DNA of 64,000 nt from positions 36,391 through 100,390 of the IMG/VR virus record IMGVR_UViG_3300010160_000003; one strand, given 5' to 3'. Position numbers and translations under genes: made by a program. Every line of letters starts with the position of its first letter. Position 1 is the stretch's first letter. This document shows positions 13,367-21,844 of this stretch, piece by piece. This DNA comes from a virus. The notes under the pieces are model-generated. The model searched no databases. It had not been told where the DNA came from and was given only the letters and a program-made list of their open reading frames with translations.

Positions 13367-14560
13367 TTACTTAAGAAGTGCAATTTTGGCTTTTGGATGA
13401 GCCTTATTCCACTTAGTAGCAAGATAGTTATACTTTGCTTTGTATGTTGCTGCAGCGATTGCTGCAGTTGCAGCAGCATCTGCTTTAACTTTTTCAACTT
13501 CTGTTGTATGAGAAGCAAGTGCATCTACAAGTGCTTTTGCACTAGCAGACTTTACAGAAGCAAGTTCAGCATCTGCGGTAGCCTTTGCATTTGCTAGAGC
13601 CTTATCTGAGGCAACCTTTGCATCCGCTAAAGCATTATCTGAAACAACCTTAGCATCTGCTAAAGCCTTATCTGAGGCAGTCTTAGCATCGGCTAATACT
13701 TTTGCATTTGCAAACTTAGTTGCTTCATGAGCAGACTTCTCTGCAGCCAATTCAGCCTTTAATCCAGCAATAGTTGCTGAAAGATCAGAAACTGTAAACT
13801 TAGAAATTACAGACTTAATTGGTGCTGATAAACCTGGAACTGCAGTAACTGCAGAAAGCCCTGTTGCAACAATTGTTACTTCACCAGCAACTGCTGCTGA
13901 AAGTGTTGCTGTACCAGTTCCAATGAGTGCACCTGTTGCAGCATTAGTTACTGCTGATGTTGTAATCAATGAAGAAACAGCACCGCCAGTAAATGTTGAG
14001 CCGATCAATGTTACTGTTGCTCCATCTGAAACTGGGTTATTAAAAACGTCAGTTGTTAAAAGTGCAATTGTTGGAACATTTCCAACTGCCGTTGTTGATG
14101 GAACAGATAGTGCTAAATTATAAGCAGGACCTGCGATTCCAGCAACATATACAATTGTTGAATATGCTCCATTAGTTACTGTAACTGATCCGACTGCTGT
14201 TGAAGTTGTGTAAGCATAAACAGTAATTGTTACGCCTGTTGATGTTCCTGAAATTGAAGCGACACCGCTTGCAACTGTTTTTGGAGCATCTACTGTGCTA
14301 AGTGCTGAAACTAATTTTACTCCGTTTGCAACAAATGTTACTGTTGTTCCGTTGTCTGCTGTTGCAGCGATTGCTACAGTATTACCTGCACCAATTACGT
14401 TTGTTGATGGAACTGCAACTGTAGCAGGTACTGATGGTGTTGTCGTATTAGCAACAATACCAACATTAACTGCAAGAGGTGCAGCATTTGCTGTAGTTGA
14501 AAGTCCTACCAAAGCCATTGCTGCAGCAGTGACTAGAGCGATCTTTTTAAATGAATTCAT
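13367..14560 (-). CDS. Secreted Ig-like (BIG) and hendecad-repeat protein
   Basis: The start at 14560 has AAGGAG upstream and gives a clear signal peptide (ALVTAAAMALVGL, cut after TANA). About residues 27-245 are Ser/Thr/Ala/Val-rich with two or three Ig-like units; VFNNPVSDGATVTL is a typical bacterial Ig-like (BIG_1) strand pair. Residues about 260-370 form a coiled coil with four 11-residue repeats of the form DAKVASDKALA. The C-terminus is basic (KWNKAHPKAKIALLK). It is probably a surface protein or wall-bound. It pairs with the PA14 protein below but is separated by a terminator. Confidence 0.8.
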   Translation of the reverse strand: MNSFKKIALVTAAAMALVGLSTTANAAPLAVNVGIVANTTTPSVPATVAVPSTNVIGAGNTVAIAATADNGTTVTFVANGVKLVSALSTVDAPKTVASGVASISGTSTGVTITVYAYTTSTAVGSVTVTNGAYSTIVYVAGIAGPAYNLALSVPSTTAVGNVPTIALLTTDVFNNPVSDGATVTLIGSTFTGGAVSSLITTSAVTNAATGALIGTGTATLSAAVAGEVTIVATGLSAVTAVPGLSAPIKSVISKFTVSDLSATIAGLKAELAAEKSAHEATKFANAKVLADAKTASDKALADAKVVSDNALADAKVASDKALANAKATADAELASVKSASAKALVDALASHTTEVEKVKADAAATAAIAAATYKAKYNYLATKWNKAHPKAKIALLK

Positions 14561-14607
14561 TTTTTTATTTCTCCTTATTGTTTTCCCCAACCACAATTGG
14601 ATTGGCT

Positions 14608-16383
14608 TTATAGTAAATTAAACGTATCAAGGAAATCCTTGACATCTTCGGGCATTTGCCTGTTATTCAATTCTACCATACTCCTGTCCTTTTCTGCAAG
14701 TCGTGCAGAAGAAGACCAAGTATGGACTTCTATCTCTGTATTATTATTCTTTGGTGTGTGTGATATTGCTCCAAATACCGCACCAGTTACGGCATCTGCT
14801 AAATCTTTAGATTTTTTACGTGGATGGTCAACACGATTACCCTTCATAATTTTAAGTTCTGACATTTCTTCTAATAGGATAGGTATTCTTGGAATAGACA
14901 CACGCTCTTCATAAATCATCATAGCAAGATCTTCATAGTGCTTTTTTGCAACAGACACTGTCTCAGTCCTAATACCAACAGCCTGTAACTCATTCTGAAT
15001 ATCAAATGATTGCCAACGGTCAAATGAAACCATTCCAATATTAAAACCTTGTCTGCGTAAGTTCATAATCCATTGCTTAACTTCAGATAAATTAACTGGA
15101 CCTTCTGCTCTTGGCTCCCACCAAGCAACTGCATCTACTACCACTATGGGTGCTACTTGTTCGTAATCTTTAATTACCTGAATATTTACCCATTTATCTA
15201 CGTGAGCAATAGCAACAGCACACTTATCATGCTTTTGTGCAAGGTCAGCGTGTATGTAATATGTTTTTTCTGGATCTGGAATAAAGGTTTCATCAAACCT
15301 TCTAAATGAATCTATTGGATTTCTTGTGTTCATACACTTCTCAACCTTATCAATTTGTTTAAAGAAGGCATCAGATGAGTATGTTGGCATACAGGCGAAG
15401 CGCATCATGGCATCACCAAGATCAGTATAGAATGCTAGTTTAAAGTCTTCTATCTTACGTGTAGGGTTTACTTCCCATGTTGGTCTTTTAAATGCGTATA
15501 CCCTTGGAATTTTGTATTGAAGAATATTATCCTCATCCCACGAAATCTGAAATTGATTTCCTGGATCAGTATGAGGCAAGTCTTCGTTCATGATAAATGT
15601 ATGTGTTCGTTCAATTGTTTCTTTATCTGCAATAACTGATTCATACCTTTGTGAAATAAAGTCACCCTGATATCTAGGAAAAGAAAGCAAAACAACTTTT
15701 CCAAGGTCTGGGAAACGAGAGTCTACTGATCCACGAAATGCTTTATAAATGTTGTCAGCAGTTTTACCTTGCTCATTTCCAGATGCTACCTCGCTTACAA
15801 AGCCAGAAATTTCATCAAGTACTGCCATTAGCAAGTTCAAACCTTCATGAGATTCTCTTTCTGAGTGTCCAGAGTAGACGGTAATTGCTTTATCAAATTC
15901 AACTGAGTCAGCCTTAGCATTATACTTTCCAGCAAACCAAGGGGACTTTTCAATCTTTGTTTTAAAACCTTTAAAGAAAACGTTCTTTGCTTGTTGTGCG
16001 TTAACTGCAACGTTAATAATATCAATAGCATCTCCTGCAGGTTTACCGTAATAAATTGCAGGGTCTTTAAGGCATAACAGTTTATACACTACATATGCAC
16101 AGGCTACTGTTGATATAAAGTCTTTACCACTACCCTTGCCAAGTTGAAGAATTAATTCATTTTTTGTATACTTAGCAAAATGCCTTGAGCCTTCAAGATC
16201 ACCCATGATATCAATTAAATCTTCTTTACGGTATATCTGACTCATTGCTTCAACAATTTCATATTGAATATCAGATAAAATTGGTTGTCCAAGATATTCT
16301 GGAGACTGTACAAATGTCTTTACATCAACAGGCTTCTCATTAAAATGATTTTCTTTTAATACTTCAATAAAATCATTGAACAT
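14608..16383 (-). CDS. terL: Terminase large subunit
   Basis: This 591-residue DNA-packaging motor has an ATPase domain with a Walker A variant QLGKGSGKDFIST (about residue 85) and a Walker B LLMAVLDEISG (about 185). The nuclease domain carries IHADLAQKHD, VSFDRWQ and a late KSKDLADAV with acidic residues that bind metal. The ATG at 16383 is chosen; a TTG at 16392 is also possible. It overlaps the small subunit gene, which is normal. It cuts concatemers and pumps DNA into procapsids through the portal at 53897. Confidence 0.95.
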   Translation of the reverse strand: MFNDFIEVLKENHFNEKPVDVKTFVQSPEYLGQPILSDIQYEIVEAMSQIYRKEDLIDIMGDLEGSRHFAKYTKNELILQLGKGSGKDFISTVACAYVVYKLLCLKDPAIYYGKPAGDAIDIINVAVNAQQAKNVFFKGFKTKIEKSPWFAGKYNAKADSVEFDKAITVYSGHSERESHEGLNLLMAVLDEISGFVSEVASGNEQGKTADNIYKAFRGSVDSRFPDLGKVVLLSFPRYQGDFISQRYESVIADKETIERTHTFIMNEDLPHTDPGNQFQISWDEDNILQYKIPRVYAFKRPTWEVNPTRKIEDFKLAFYTDLGDAMMRFACMPTYSSDAFFKQIDKVEKCMNTRNPIDSFRRFDETFIPDPEKTYYIHADLAQKHDKCAVAIAHVDKWVNIQVIKDYEQVAPIVVVDAVAWWEPRAEGPVNLSEVKQWIMNLRRQGFNIGMVSFDRWQSFDIQNELQAVGIRTETVSVAKKHYEDLAMMIYEERVSIPRIPILLEEMSELKIMKGNRVDHPRKKSKDLADAVTGAVFGAISHTPKNNNTEIEVHTWSSSARLAEKDRSMVELNNRQMPEDVKDFLDTFNLL

Positions 16384-16909
16384 CGTGGACAACAGTAATC
16401 ACTTCTCCTTCTTTTGCAATGGTAGAAAGTCTTTTCATAATAATATCACGAACTTGTGGATGTTCTGAAGCAATATCTCTTAAAATTCCAACAAGAACTT
16501 CTTGTCGTCTTTCAATTTCAACCATTTCTTCTGCTAGTTCTTTGTTCTCAAGAAGACCAGCCTTTTGTAGCATATCAATTCTTCTTGATTCAATATCTAA
16601 AACTAATTTAATTCCAGCAGTTTTAGCACTAAGGTTTGTTGACAGGCTTGCTTCATCAATAACTTCATAAGCCTTTGTAATTAATTTTGTATAGTGTGTG
16701 TCTGCTCCAACCAAAGCCTCTTTTGCACGGGCACGAATAGCATCATTTGCAGATGCCATAACCTTCCACTCATTGATTAAAGACACAACACGAGTACGTG
16801 GAATTTCTAATTCTTTAGAAATAACTGTTGGATCATTACCTTTAAGATATTCTGTTACTACTTGATTTACTTCATCAAGATGTTGAATAAGTTCTATCTC
16901 AGTTGACAT
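16373..16909 (-). CDS. terS: Terminase small subunit
   Basis: The 178-residue protein has an N-terminal helix-turn-helix (DPTVISKELEIPRTRVVSLI) that would recognise the packaging site, then long helices with AKTAGIKLVLDIESRRIDML for ring assembly. The position directly upstream of terL, with overlap, supports the call. It overlaps the DUF3310 gene by a few bases. No pac or cos site was identified. Confidence 0.8.
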   Translation of the reverse strand: MSTEIELIQHLDEVNQVVTEYLKGNDPTVISKELEIPRTRVVSLINEWKVMASANDAIRARAKEALVGADTHYTKLITKAYEVIDEASLSTNLSAKTAGIKLVLDIESRRIDMLQKAGLLENKELAEEMVEIERRQEVLVGILRDIASEHPQVRDIIMKRLSTIAKEGEVITVVHDVQ

Positions 16910-17147
16910 ACTTTCCCTCTAGTCTATTTATTTCATCTTTAATATAAAAAATGGCCTTTTCTAAATCTTGAATGGTTTTTGCTTCATCTTTAAGTCCTGC
17001 TCTCCACAAGTACTTAAAGGCATTACCAATGTTAAAGTTACGATGACGAGTAATTTGAATTGCTTCTATACCACTAGGGTCAGAAGTATAGTGAACGGGA
17101 TGATTAACCTGGTCAACTGTAATGTTAAACTTTTCACTCATCTTCAT
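16899..17147 (-). CDS. DUF3310 protein
   Basis: The 82-residue product contains NHPVHYTSDPSGIEAIQITRH and NAFKYLWRAGLKDEAKTIQDLEKA, which together define DUF3310, a small phage family annotated as nucleotide-kinase-like but without a proven activity. The start is at 17147 or two codons later at 17141. It overlaps its neighbours on both sides. Confidence 0.85.
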   Translation of the reverse strand: MKMSEKFNITVDQVNHPVHYTSDPSGIEAIQITRHRNFNIGNAFKYLWRAGLKDEAKTIQDLEKAIFYIKDEINRLEGKYVN

Positions 17148-17256
17148 TCCAGTCTATATCAAAAGCATCTTCAAGATCTTTTAATGAAGAAAGTGCATAA
17201 GTAATTCCAACTGCACCTACAATTGCTAGGGCTAGAATAATTTTCTTTTTATTCAT
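17134..17256 (-). CDS. Single-pass small membrane protein (40 aa)
   Basis: A short ORF encodes MNKKKIILALAIVGAVGITYAL followed by an acidic tail. It has one membrane helix with a basic N-terminal side. It overlaps the upstream helix-turn-helix gene by ATGA and the downstream DUF3310 gene. The function is unknown. Lipoprotein signal is absent. Confidence 0.6.
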   Translation of the reverse strand: MNKKKIILALAIVGAVGITYALSSLKDLEDAFDIDWNEDE

Positions 17257-17408
17257 CGTTTAGACTTCCTTAGATTAAATTTAGCAAGGTATACGTAGAT
17301 AGTCTCAACACTGGCTCCGCACTCCTTTGCAATTTCTTCTGGGGTCTTCTTATCCACAAGATAACGCTTACGCATGAAAACTTCTGAAGTATACAGTTTA
17401 GCAGTCAT
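17253..17408 (-). CDS. Small helix-turn-helix protein
   Basis: The start at 17408 gives a 51-residue product with KTPEEIAKECGASVETIYVYLAKF, a recognisable helix-turn-helix like those in resolvases and sigma-factor region 4. The tail is basic (NLRKSKR). It may bind DNA near the packaging genes, or be a small regulator. No ribosome site is evident, so translation may be coupled to the gene above that ends at 17413. Confidence 0.65.
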   Translation of the reverse strand: MTAKLYTSEVFMRKRYLVDKKTPEEIAKECGASVETIYVYLAKFNLRKSKR

Positions 17409-17412
17409 ATTG

Positions 17413-18057
17413 TTATTTGTCAAGTTCTGTATCAATAACATCATAGTCATAAGCATTGGAGTCTTCAAGCATCCATTTATCGTAACTCTCAACATCCCAT
17501 TTATTTGTATTAATGAGTCTTTGTATAACTAGATCTTTTTTGGTAACAAATGAAGGTTCTTTTAGCCTTACCCGATTATTTGGCTGGATTGCAAAATTGC
17601 CATCGTCTCTTTGAATAACATGGCCACATTTATGCTGACCTGGATTTTCTGAATACCCGTCATCTAATATATTTGTCTCTGGGTTATGCCAATCCAGGGT
17701 AAATAAATATGTTCCAGGAACGCTGGTCTTAGTTCTATCAAGATAGGACATCCTCATATTACTTAAGTTTTCAAACTTTGTTACTGAAACATATGGACTA
17801 AAAGAATTCCATAAGACAAGATTTTGAATTGGTTCTTCTGGAACACCTGGCTTAGTGCAAAAAGCATTAATTGGCATTCTCCACCAGATACCACCATCCT
17901 CCATTAAGAAATGGAACAAGGGGCTTCTACTTTTAATACTTGAAACACCAAATATGACGCATGGAAAATATTGGTCATGGCTATCTTCTTGGTCTCTTAA
18001 AAAGTTTCCACGAACGTAGCACTCAATTGGTGGTATGTTTGCATTTAACTCTGGCAT
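17413..18057 (-). CDS. Conserved phage protein, unknown function
   Basis: The 214-residue protein contains CYVRGNFLRDQEDSHDQYFP, FHFLMEDGGIWWRMPINAF and DLVIQRLINTNKWDVESYDKWM. I recall such proteins from aquatic phages, where they lie beside the RuvC-like nuclease, but I know no function. It starts on the base where the RuvC-like gene stops, so it is translationally coupled to it. Confidence 0.65.
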   Translation of the reverse strand: MPELNANIPPIECYVRGNFLRDQEDSHDQYFPCVIFGVSSIKSRSPLFHFLMEDGGIWWRMPINAFCTKPGVPEEPIQNLVLWNSFSPYVSVTKFENLSNMRMSYLDRTKTSVPGTYLFTLDWHNPETNILDDGYSENPGQHKCGHVIQRDDGNFAIQPNNRVRLKEPSFVTKKDLVIQRLINTNKWDVESYDKWMLEDSNAYDYDVIDTELDK

Positions 18058-18626
18058 TATTTATTATCTCCTATTGCTTTCTCCCAGTTTTTTATTGCCC
18101 AATGTCCAATACCACAGGCATCTGCAACATCATTATCAACTATATTTTTATCATACTGCATATTAATAAACCTAATAGTTTTTTGTTTTCTTATTTCTCT
18201 TTCATTTGATTTGTGCCATGCTTCTGACTTACCTGGATTCTTTGATCTTATTAAAAACTTTTCATCTTTAGTTAATTTACCATTCCCTAAAAATATTTGC
18301 CAAGTAATTGGTGCAACCTTGCCAATGGCTTTTGTTCCAGACTGACCTGCTGCTCCAAGAATAGCACCCTGAACTAATGCAAGGTCTGCAGCGGTCTTGG
18401 GACTGTTCATAAAGACAGTATGTTCAATTACTATTGCTTCAAAACCACTATAGTAATCAAAGAAAGCCTTAACCTTTTGCCCTGCATCCATAACTTTTTG
18501 GTATGTATCTTTACCTTCAAAGTTAATTTTTCCTATAGTTCCTAATGCTTTTTGTTGGGTATCAAACAAAGCAAAAGCAAGACTATTAGTACTAGCATCA
18601 ATAGCACAAATAGTTTTTGGCATCAT
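18057..18626 (-). CDS. RuvC-like Holliday-junction resolvase
   Basis: The RNase H-like core has all acidic sites: IDAS (Asp in strand 1), AIVIEHTV (Glu in strand 4) and DNDVADACGIG (Asp pair in the last helix). The start at 18626 follows GGGG; 18659 is an alternative that would overlap the gene above. At 189 residues it matches RuvC. It likely resolves branched DNA before packaging. Confidence 0.88.
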   Translation of the reverse strand: MMPKTICAIDASTNSLAFALFDTQQKALGTIGKINFEGKDTYQKVMDAGQKVKAFFDYYSGFEAIVIEHTVFMNSPKTAADLALVQGAILGAAGQSGTKAIGKVAPITWQIFLGNGKLTKDEKFLIRSKNPGKSEAWHKSNEREIRKQKTIRFINMQYDKNIVDNDVADACGIGHWAIKNWEKAIGDNK

Positions 18627-18639
18627 CTCTAATCCCCAT

Positions 18640-18930
18640 TTATTCTTGCTCATATTCAATATAACCTTTCAACTCTTTTAACATTTTTGTAACTGCCTTT
18701 TCGCTAACATTACAGTTAGCACAAAATCCAGAATCGTTATAAATAGATAATTCTTGTCCACACCCTCCAAGACAAAGACGTACCTTGTTTTTTCTTTTTT
18801 GTCTTTTTGTGACAGCATATCTTTCTGCAATTTTTTCTTTAGTTGCAAGGTCTCTACAAACCTTGCTACAATAAATTTGATAACTTACTGCAGCCTTAAA
18901 AGATGAGTGGCAGATGCTACATAGTTTCAC
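18640..18930 (-). CDS. Zinc-finger protein
   Basis: This 96-residue protein has two cysteine clusters: CSICHSSFK with CSKVC, then CLGGCGQEL with CANC. They form two zinc ribbons separated by a basic linker (TKRQKRKNKVR). The C-terminus is helical. It probably binds nucleic acid or a protein of the replication set. It overlaps the Cas4-like gene upstream. Confidence 0.75.
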   Translation of the reverse strand: MKLCSICHSSFKAAVSYQIYCSKVCRDLATKEKIAERYAVTKRQKRKNKVRLCLGGCGQELSIYNDSGFCANCNVSEKAVTKMLKELKGYIEYEQE

Positions 18931-19702
18931 GCAGTTCCTCCAGGGATGCTATCTTTATTACGCCCACCCCTGCTTCTCCGCAAGCCTTCTTAATAGGACA
19001 GTTCTTGCAGATTTTTGAATTAGATCTATAGTTTTTTGTAGGAAGAGTTTTATCTTCCCATGCCTTACGAACATCACGCATCCACTGAAAAGCCATGTCA
19101 ATCCACGCTCTATAGTGATCGTTTACTTCTACTGGAATAATTAATAGTTCATGATTATTTTTATTTTCATAAACTAGAATACCTTTGGATTTTTTAAGAA
19201 CCTTCATATAAATAAGCAACTGAACTACGTGACCCATTTTTGGTTTGTTTGTACGCTTGCGGTACTCAAATACCTCATTGTTTGTTGTCTTAACTTCAAC
19301 AACAATCTCATCGCCCTTCCATTGAATAAAGTTATCCACATACCCAAAAATTGGTGGGTCATCATGGAATAACTTAAATTCAGAGTTAATTGAAATACCA
19401 GAGTTTTTAAACGCTGCTTCAATTCGGCTATGAGAAAGAGTACCATTAGTCATGTTTGCTACCGCATAGGCATCTGAGTTATCTTCAAAAACTGCACCCT
19501 CAAAAGCAAGATACCAGTATCTTGGACATTCACCATGACCGTATGCAATTGTAGACGGACCAAAAGTCTTTTTTTGTTTATGCTCAGGATCTCTTCCTAC
19601 AAGATATCCTTGTTGAATAACATTAACTAATTCTTTTGCATCTATCTGTTCTGGTGTTTCAACTTCTTTAATCATTATTGTATGTAGTAAATTTTTTGTC
19701 AT
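18917..19702 (-). CDS. Cas4-like PD-(D/E)XK exonuclease with Fe-S cysteines
   Basis: GECPRYWYLAFEG carries the first cysteine; ICKNCPIKKACG carries the last three, so a [4Fe-4S] cluster like that of Cas4 and AddB is expected. Nuclease residues are GYVDNFIQW (Asp) and IVVEVKTTN (Glu-x-Lys). YLIYMKVL near 160 is the QxxxY-type helix. There is no CRISPR array in the window, so this is a phage recombination or host-DNA-processing nuclease. It has its own extended -10 promoter and an AAGGGG site. Confidence 0.9.
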   Translation of the reverse strand: MTKNLLHTIMIKEVETPEQIDAKELVNVIQQGYLVGRDPEHKQKKTFGPSTIAYGHGECPRYWYLAFEGAVFEDNSDAYAVANMTNGTLSHSRIEAAFKNSGISINSEFKLFHDDPPIFGYVDNFIQWKGDEIVVEVKTTNNEVFEYRKRTNKPKMGHVVQLLIYMKVLKKSKGILVYENKNNHELLIIPVEVNDHYRAWIDMAFQWMRDVRKAWEDKTLPTKNYRSNSKICKNCPIKKACGEAGVGVIKIASLEELRETM

Positions 19703-19722
19703 TATATCCCCTTGTTTATATA

Positions 19723-19731
19723 AGTATAGCA
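19723..19731 (-). promoter_or_regulatory. Extended -10 promoter TGC-TATACT
   Basis: TGCTATACTTA lies about 21 bases before the ATG of the Cas4-like gene, after the stop at 19740. The same string is found before the genes at 2446 and 61624. Confidence 0.6.
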
Positions 19732-19739
19732 GGTTACGG

Positions 19740-20045
19740 TTATCGTATTAAATACTTAAGTGCTGAAACAAGAGAGTTAATTGATTCTGCTGCAGTATAA
19801 TAAATGTTCTTTTTTGCTCTATTACTTTTGTCTACGTTGGCCATCCAAGTAGCCTTTAAAGCCATCTTAGCGGCTATAGCCTGGAGTCTAACAATTTCTA
19901 GACTTGCAACCTGTATAGGGATATCTGGCTTAATGATAATCTTGGCAATCATTGTTAACGCTACTGTCAACTCTTCATCATCCATATACTCTGCAATTTC
20001 TGCTAATCCATTGACCTGCTCAAGTGTTGTCTTTGTTGGTTCCAT
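19740..20045 (-). CDS. Hypothetical helical protein
   Basis: The 101-residue protein is all-helical (AEIAEYMDDEELTVALTMIA, then IVRLQAIAAKMALKATW). It contains no catalytic residues that I recognise. It overlaps the nuclease gene upstream by about 26 bases. Its place between recombination genes suggests a supporting role in DNA metabolism. Confidence 0.6.
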   Translation of the reverse strand: MEPTKTTLEQVNGLAEIAEYMDDEELTVALTMIAKIIIKPDIPIQVASLEIVRLQAIAAKMALKATWMANVDKSNRAKKNIYYTAAESINSLVSALKYLIR

Positions 20046-20331
20046 TATTATTCTCCTTTATTAATTGTTCTAACATATCTAATTCTATTATAGCAAGGCG
20101 TACCTTTTGTGTCCCCTCGCCAAGCACGATAACCAAAGCAGGATCCATACTTTTCTTTAATGCATCAGTTGTGGCCTTAGCCCAAACATCTTGGTTTAAT
20201 GTAAAAGATTTTGAACATTCTTTAAAGTCTATTACAAAATTATTCCAGGAAGCATCGCCTTTGGTGTTGTTGCGACCACTATTCTTATGTTGTTTGGCAC
20301 CTATTCTTTTAGATTCTGATCTTTCACTCAT
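20020..20331 (-). CDS. PD-(D/E)XK nuclease, Holliday-resolvase-like
   Basis: The start at 20331 is chosen because the upstream 27 codons overlap the neighbouring gene. NSGRNNTKGDASWNNFVIDF followed by KECSKSF follows the plan of small phage resolvases (Asp, then x-Lys strand), with a Ser-Gly-Arg entry. PALVIVLGEGTQKVRLAII adds the next strands. The usual E-x-K is D-F-K here. The call is by fold logic; a second resolvase beside RuvC at 18057 would be unusual but not rare. Confidence 0.5.
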   Translation of the reverse strand: MSERSESKRIGAKQHKNSGRNNTKGDASWNNFVIDFKECSKSFTLNQDVWAKATTDALKKSMDPALVIVLGEGTQKVRLAIIELDMLEQLIKENNNGTNKDNT

Positions 20332-20509
20332 CTTCAAAATCCCTTTTTTTCTTTTTAGATGGAATAAGACCAACTCTTGATACATGTTTTGATGTGCACA
20401 TCCAAGTAGCATCCCCCGTTTCAGACCAAAGCCTTAAAGAGGTAACTGGTAATTTGCATTTTTGACAAATAAACTCACCAGCAAAAACCTTAAAATCTCT
20501 TTCAGCCAT
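20324..20509 (-). CDS. Small zinc-binding protein
   Basis: The 61-residue product has ICQKCKLP and WMCTSKH, a Cys-x2-Cys pair and a second Cys-x4-His pair that may bind zinc. The tail is basic then acidic (KKKKRDFEDE). The ATG at 20509 is used; TTG at 20515 is possible. It overlaps the RecA-like gene, so it is translated with it. Confidence 0.65.
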   Translation of the reverse strand: MAERDFKVFAGEFICQKCKLPVTSLRLWSETGDATWMCTSKHVSRVGLIPSKKKKRDFEDE

Positions 20510-21515
20510 TGGCAAGTTTGTCCTTTAAACTTTTTTGTAAGTCAAGATCTTCTCTGACACGACTAATAAAACCTTCTCTGCCTTGAACCTTTGTGCCATC
20601 ATCAAGTTGATACCAAGCACCAGTACGATTAACAAGTCCTATTGATTCTGCTGTGTCAACCAAATCACCAATAGCATCAATACCAATATCGTCACCTCTA
20701 AAATAAAAATCATACTCACCAGATTGAAATCCTGGAGAAGTTTTAGAAAATTGTAACTCCCAACGAATCTTTCTTCCAATCTTTTCTTCAATTAATTTAT
20801 CGCCTATCTTAATTTTTCCCTTAATTGCTTGATTTTCGGACTCGGAACTAAATAACTTAATAATGCAAGAAGAATAAAACTTAGTAGCCTGACCACCAGA
20901 AGGCTGCTGGCTAGTATACATAGCATTAATATTATTACGAGACTGGGAAATAAGAACAAGAAGAGTAGGCTTAACCTTGTTATTAGCATAATTAAGCATT
21001 TTCCATGCATTACTAAAGTCACGTGATTCTGCTCCAATCTGTTTTGTGTTTTCTAAAGCCTTCATATCATCAGTGTCTTTCTCAAAGTAAATTGCAGGAA
21101 GCATTGATGTAATAGAGTCTATCACGATAATATCTACTCCAGCATTAATAAGACCAACACCTACATCTACCATGTCGCTTATTGTTCTTGCTTGTGAATA
21201 AATTAATTTTGTTGGATCTACCCCAAGTTTTATTGCCCAGTCTTCAGAGTATGACATTTCAGAGTCGATCCACGCACATACCTTACCTTCTTTTTGTGCT
21301 AAAGCAATCATTTGAAGGCACATAGATGACTTTGCAGAAGACTTACTTCCCCAAACTAATACCTGTCTGCCGTATGGTAGTCCTCCACCTAGTGCACGGT
21401 TTAATCCAAAACTGGGTGTTGGTTGATGATCAAAGTTTATTCCAACACCACTCCCTAGCCTCTTTCTTAATTTAGGGTCTAGTTGTGCTAATACTTCTTC
21501 TATTGTTACTGACAT
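20502..21515 (-). CDS. RecA-like recombinase (UvsX-type)
   Basis: The 337-residue protein shows RecA core blocks: GGGLPYGRQVLVWGSKSSAK (P-loop), MCLQMIALAQKEGKVCAWID (Walker A helix and next strand), VDIIVIDSITSMLP (Walker B) and LLVLISQSRNN. The P-loop is GSKSSAKS, with Ala where most RecA proteins have Gly before the Lys. It lacks the C-terminal domain of bacterial RecA. It drives strand exchange and repair, working with the nucleases and ssDNA-binding protein around it. Confidence 0.88.
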   Translation of the reverse strand: MSVTIEEVLAQLDPKLRKRLGSGVGINFDHQPTPSFGLNRALGGGLPYGRQVLVWGSKSSAKSSMCLQMIALAQKEGKVCAWIDSEMSYSEDWAIKLGVDPTKLIYSQARTISDMVDVGVGLINAGVDIIVIDSITSMLPAIYFEKDTDDMKALENTKQIGAESRDFSNAWKMLNYANNKVKPTLLVLISQSRNNINAMYTSQQPSGGQATKFYSSCIIKLFSSESENQAIKGKIKIGDKLIEEKIGRKIRWELQFSKTSPGFQSGEYDFYFRGDDIGIDAIGDLVDTAESIGLVNRTGAWYQLDDGTKVQGREGFISRVREDLDLQKSLKDKLANG

Positions 21516-21844
21516 TAAAATCGTACCCCGTGTTTTTCTGGTCTAGTTTTATTAAAGTTAATTTTTTCTTCCATTGCATAATCAAGGGATAACTTAGTAT
21601 ACCCTGCTTCAACCATTCCTGCATATAGATCAAGTGTGCGAATAATAATGTCTGCAAACTCTTTAGTAATTTCTTCTTCACCTTTATCTTTACGTACCGC
21701 TTCCATTACTTCTGTTACTTCAGAAACAATCATCATACATTGTTTTGCAATAAAAATATCATTAACCACTGCTGGCCAAAATCCTTTTTCAACTGCATTT
21801 TTGTGCAACTCTATTGCTAAATTGTCAAATACATTGTTATACAT
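21515..21844 (-). CDS. MazG-like nucleotide pyrophosphohydrolase
   Basis: The 109-residue protein has the MazG metal-site pattern ExxE...ExxD: SEVTEVMEAV, then ITKEFADIIIRTLDL. Cyanophage and actinophage MazG proteins hydrolyse nucleoside triphosphates or ppGpp-like molecules and may shift host metabolism. It overlaps the recombinase by one base and the polymerase by eight. Confidence 0.88.
   Translation of the reverse strand: MYNNVFDNLAIELHKNAVEKGFWPAVVNDIFIAKQCMMIVSEVTEVMEAVRKDKGEEEITKEFADIIIRTLDLYAGMVEAGYTKLSLDYAMEEKINFNKTRPEKHGVRF

Noticed and set aside
18917-19702. CRISPR adaptation gene cas4
   Set aside because: There are no other cas genes or arrays; phage Cas4-like nucleases serve recombination or DNA processing.
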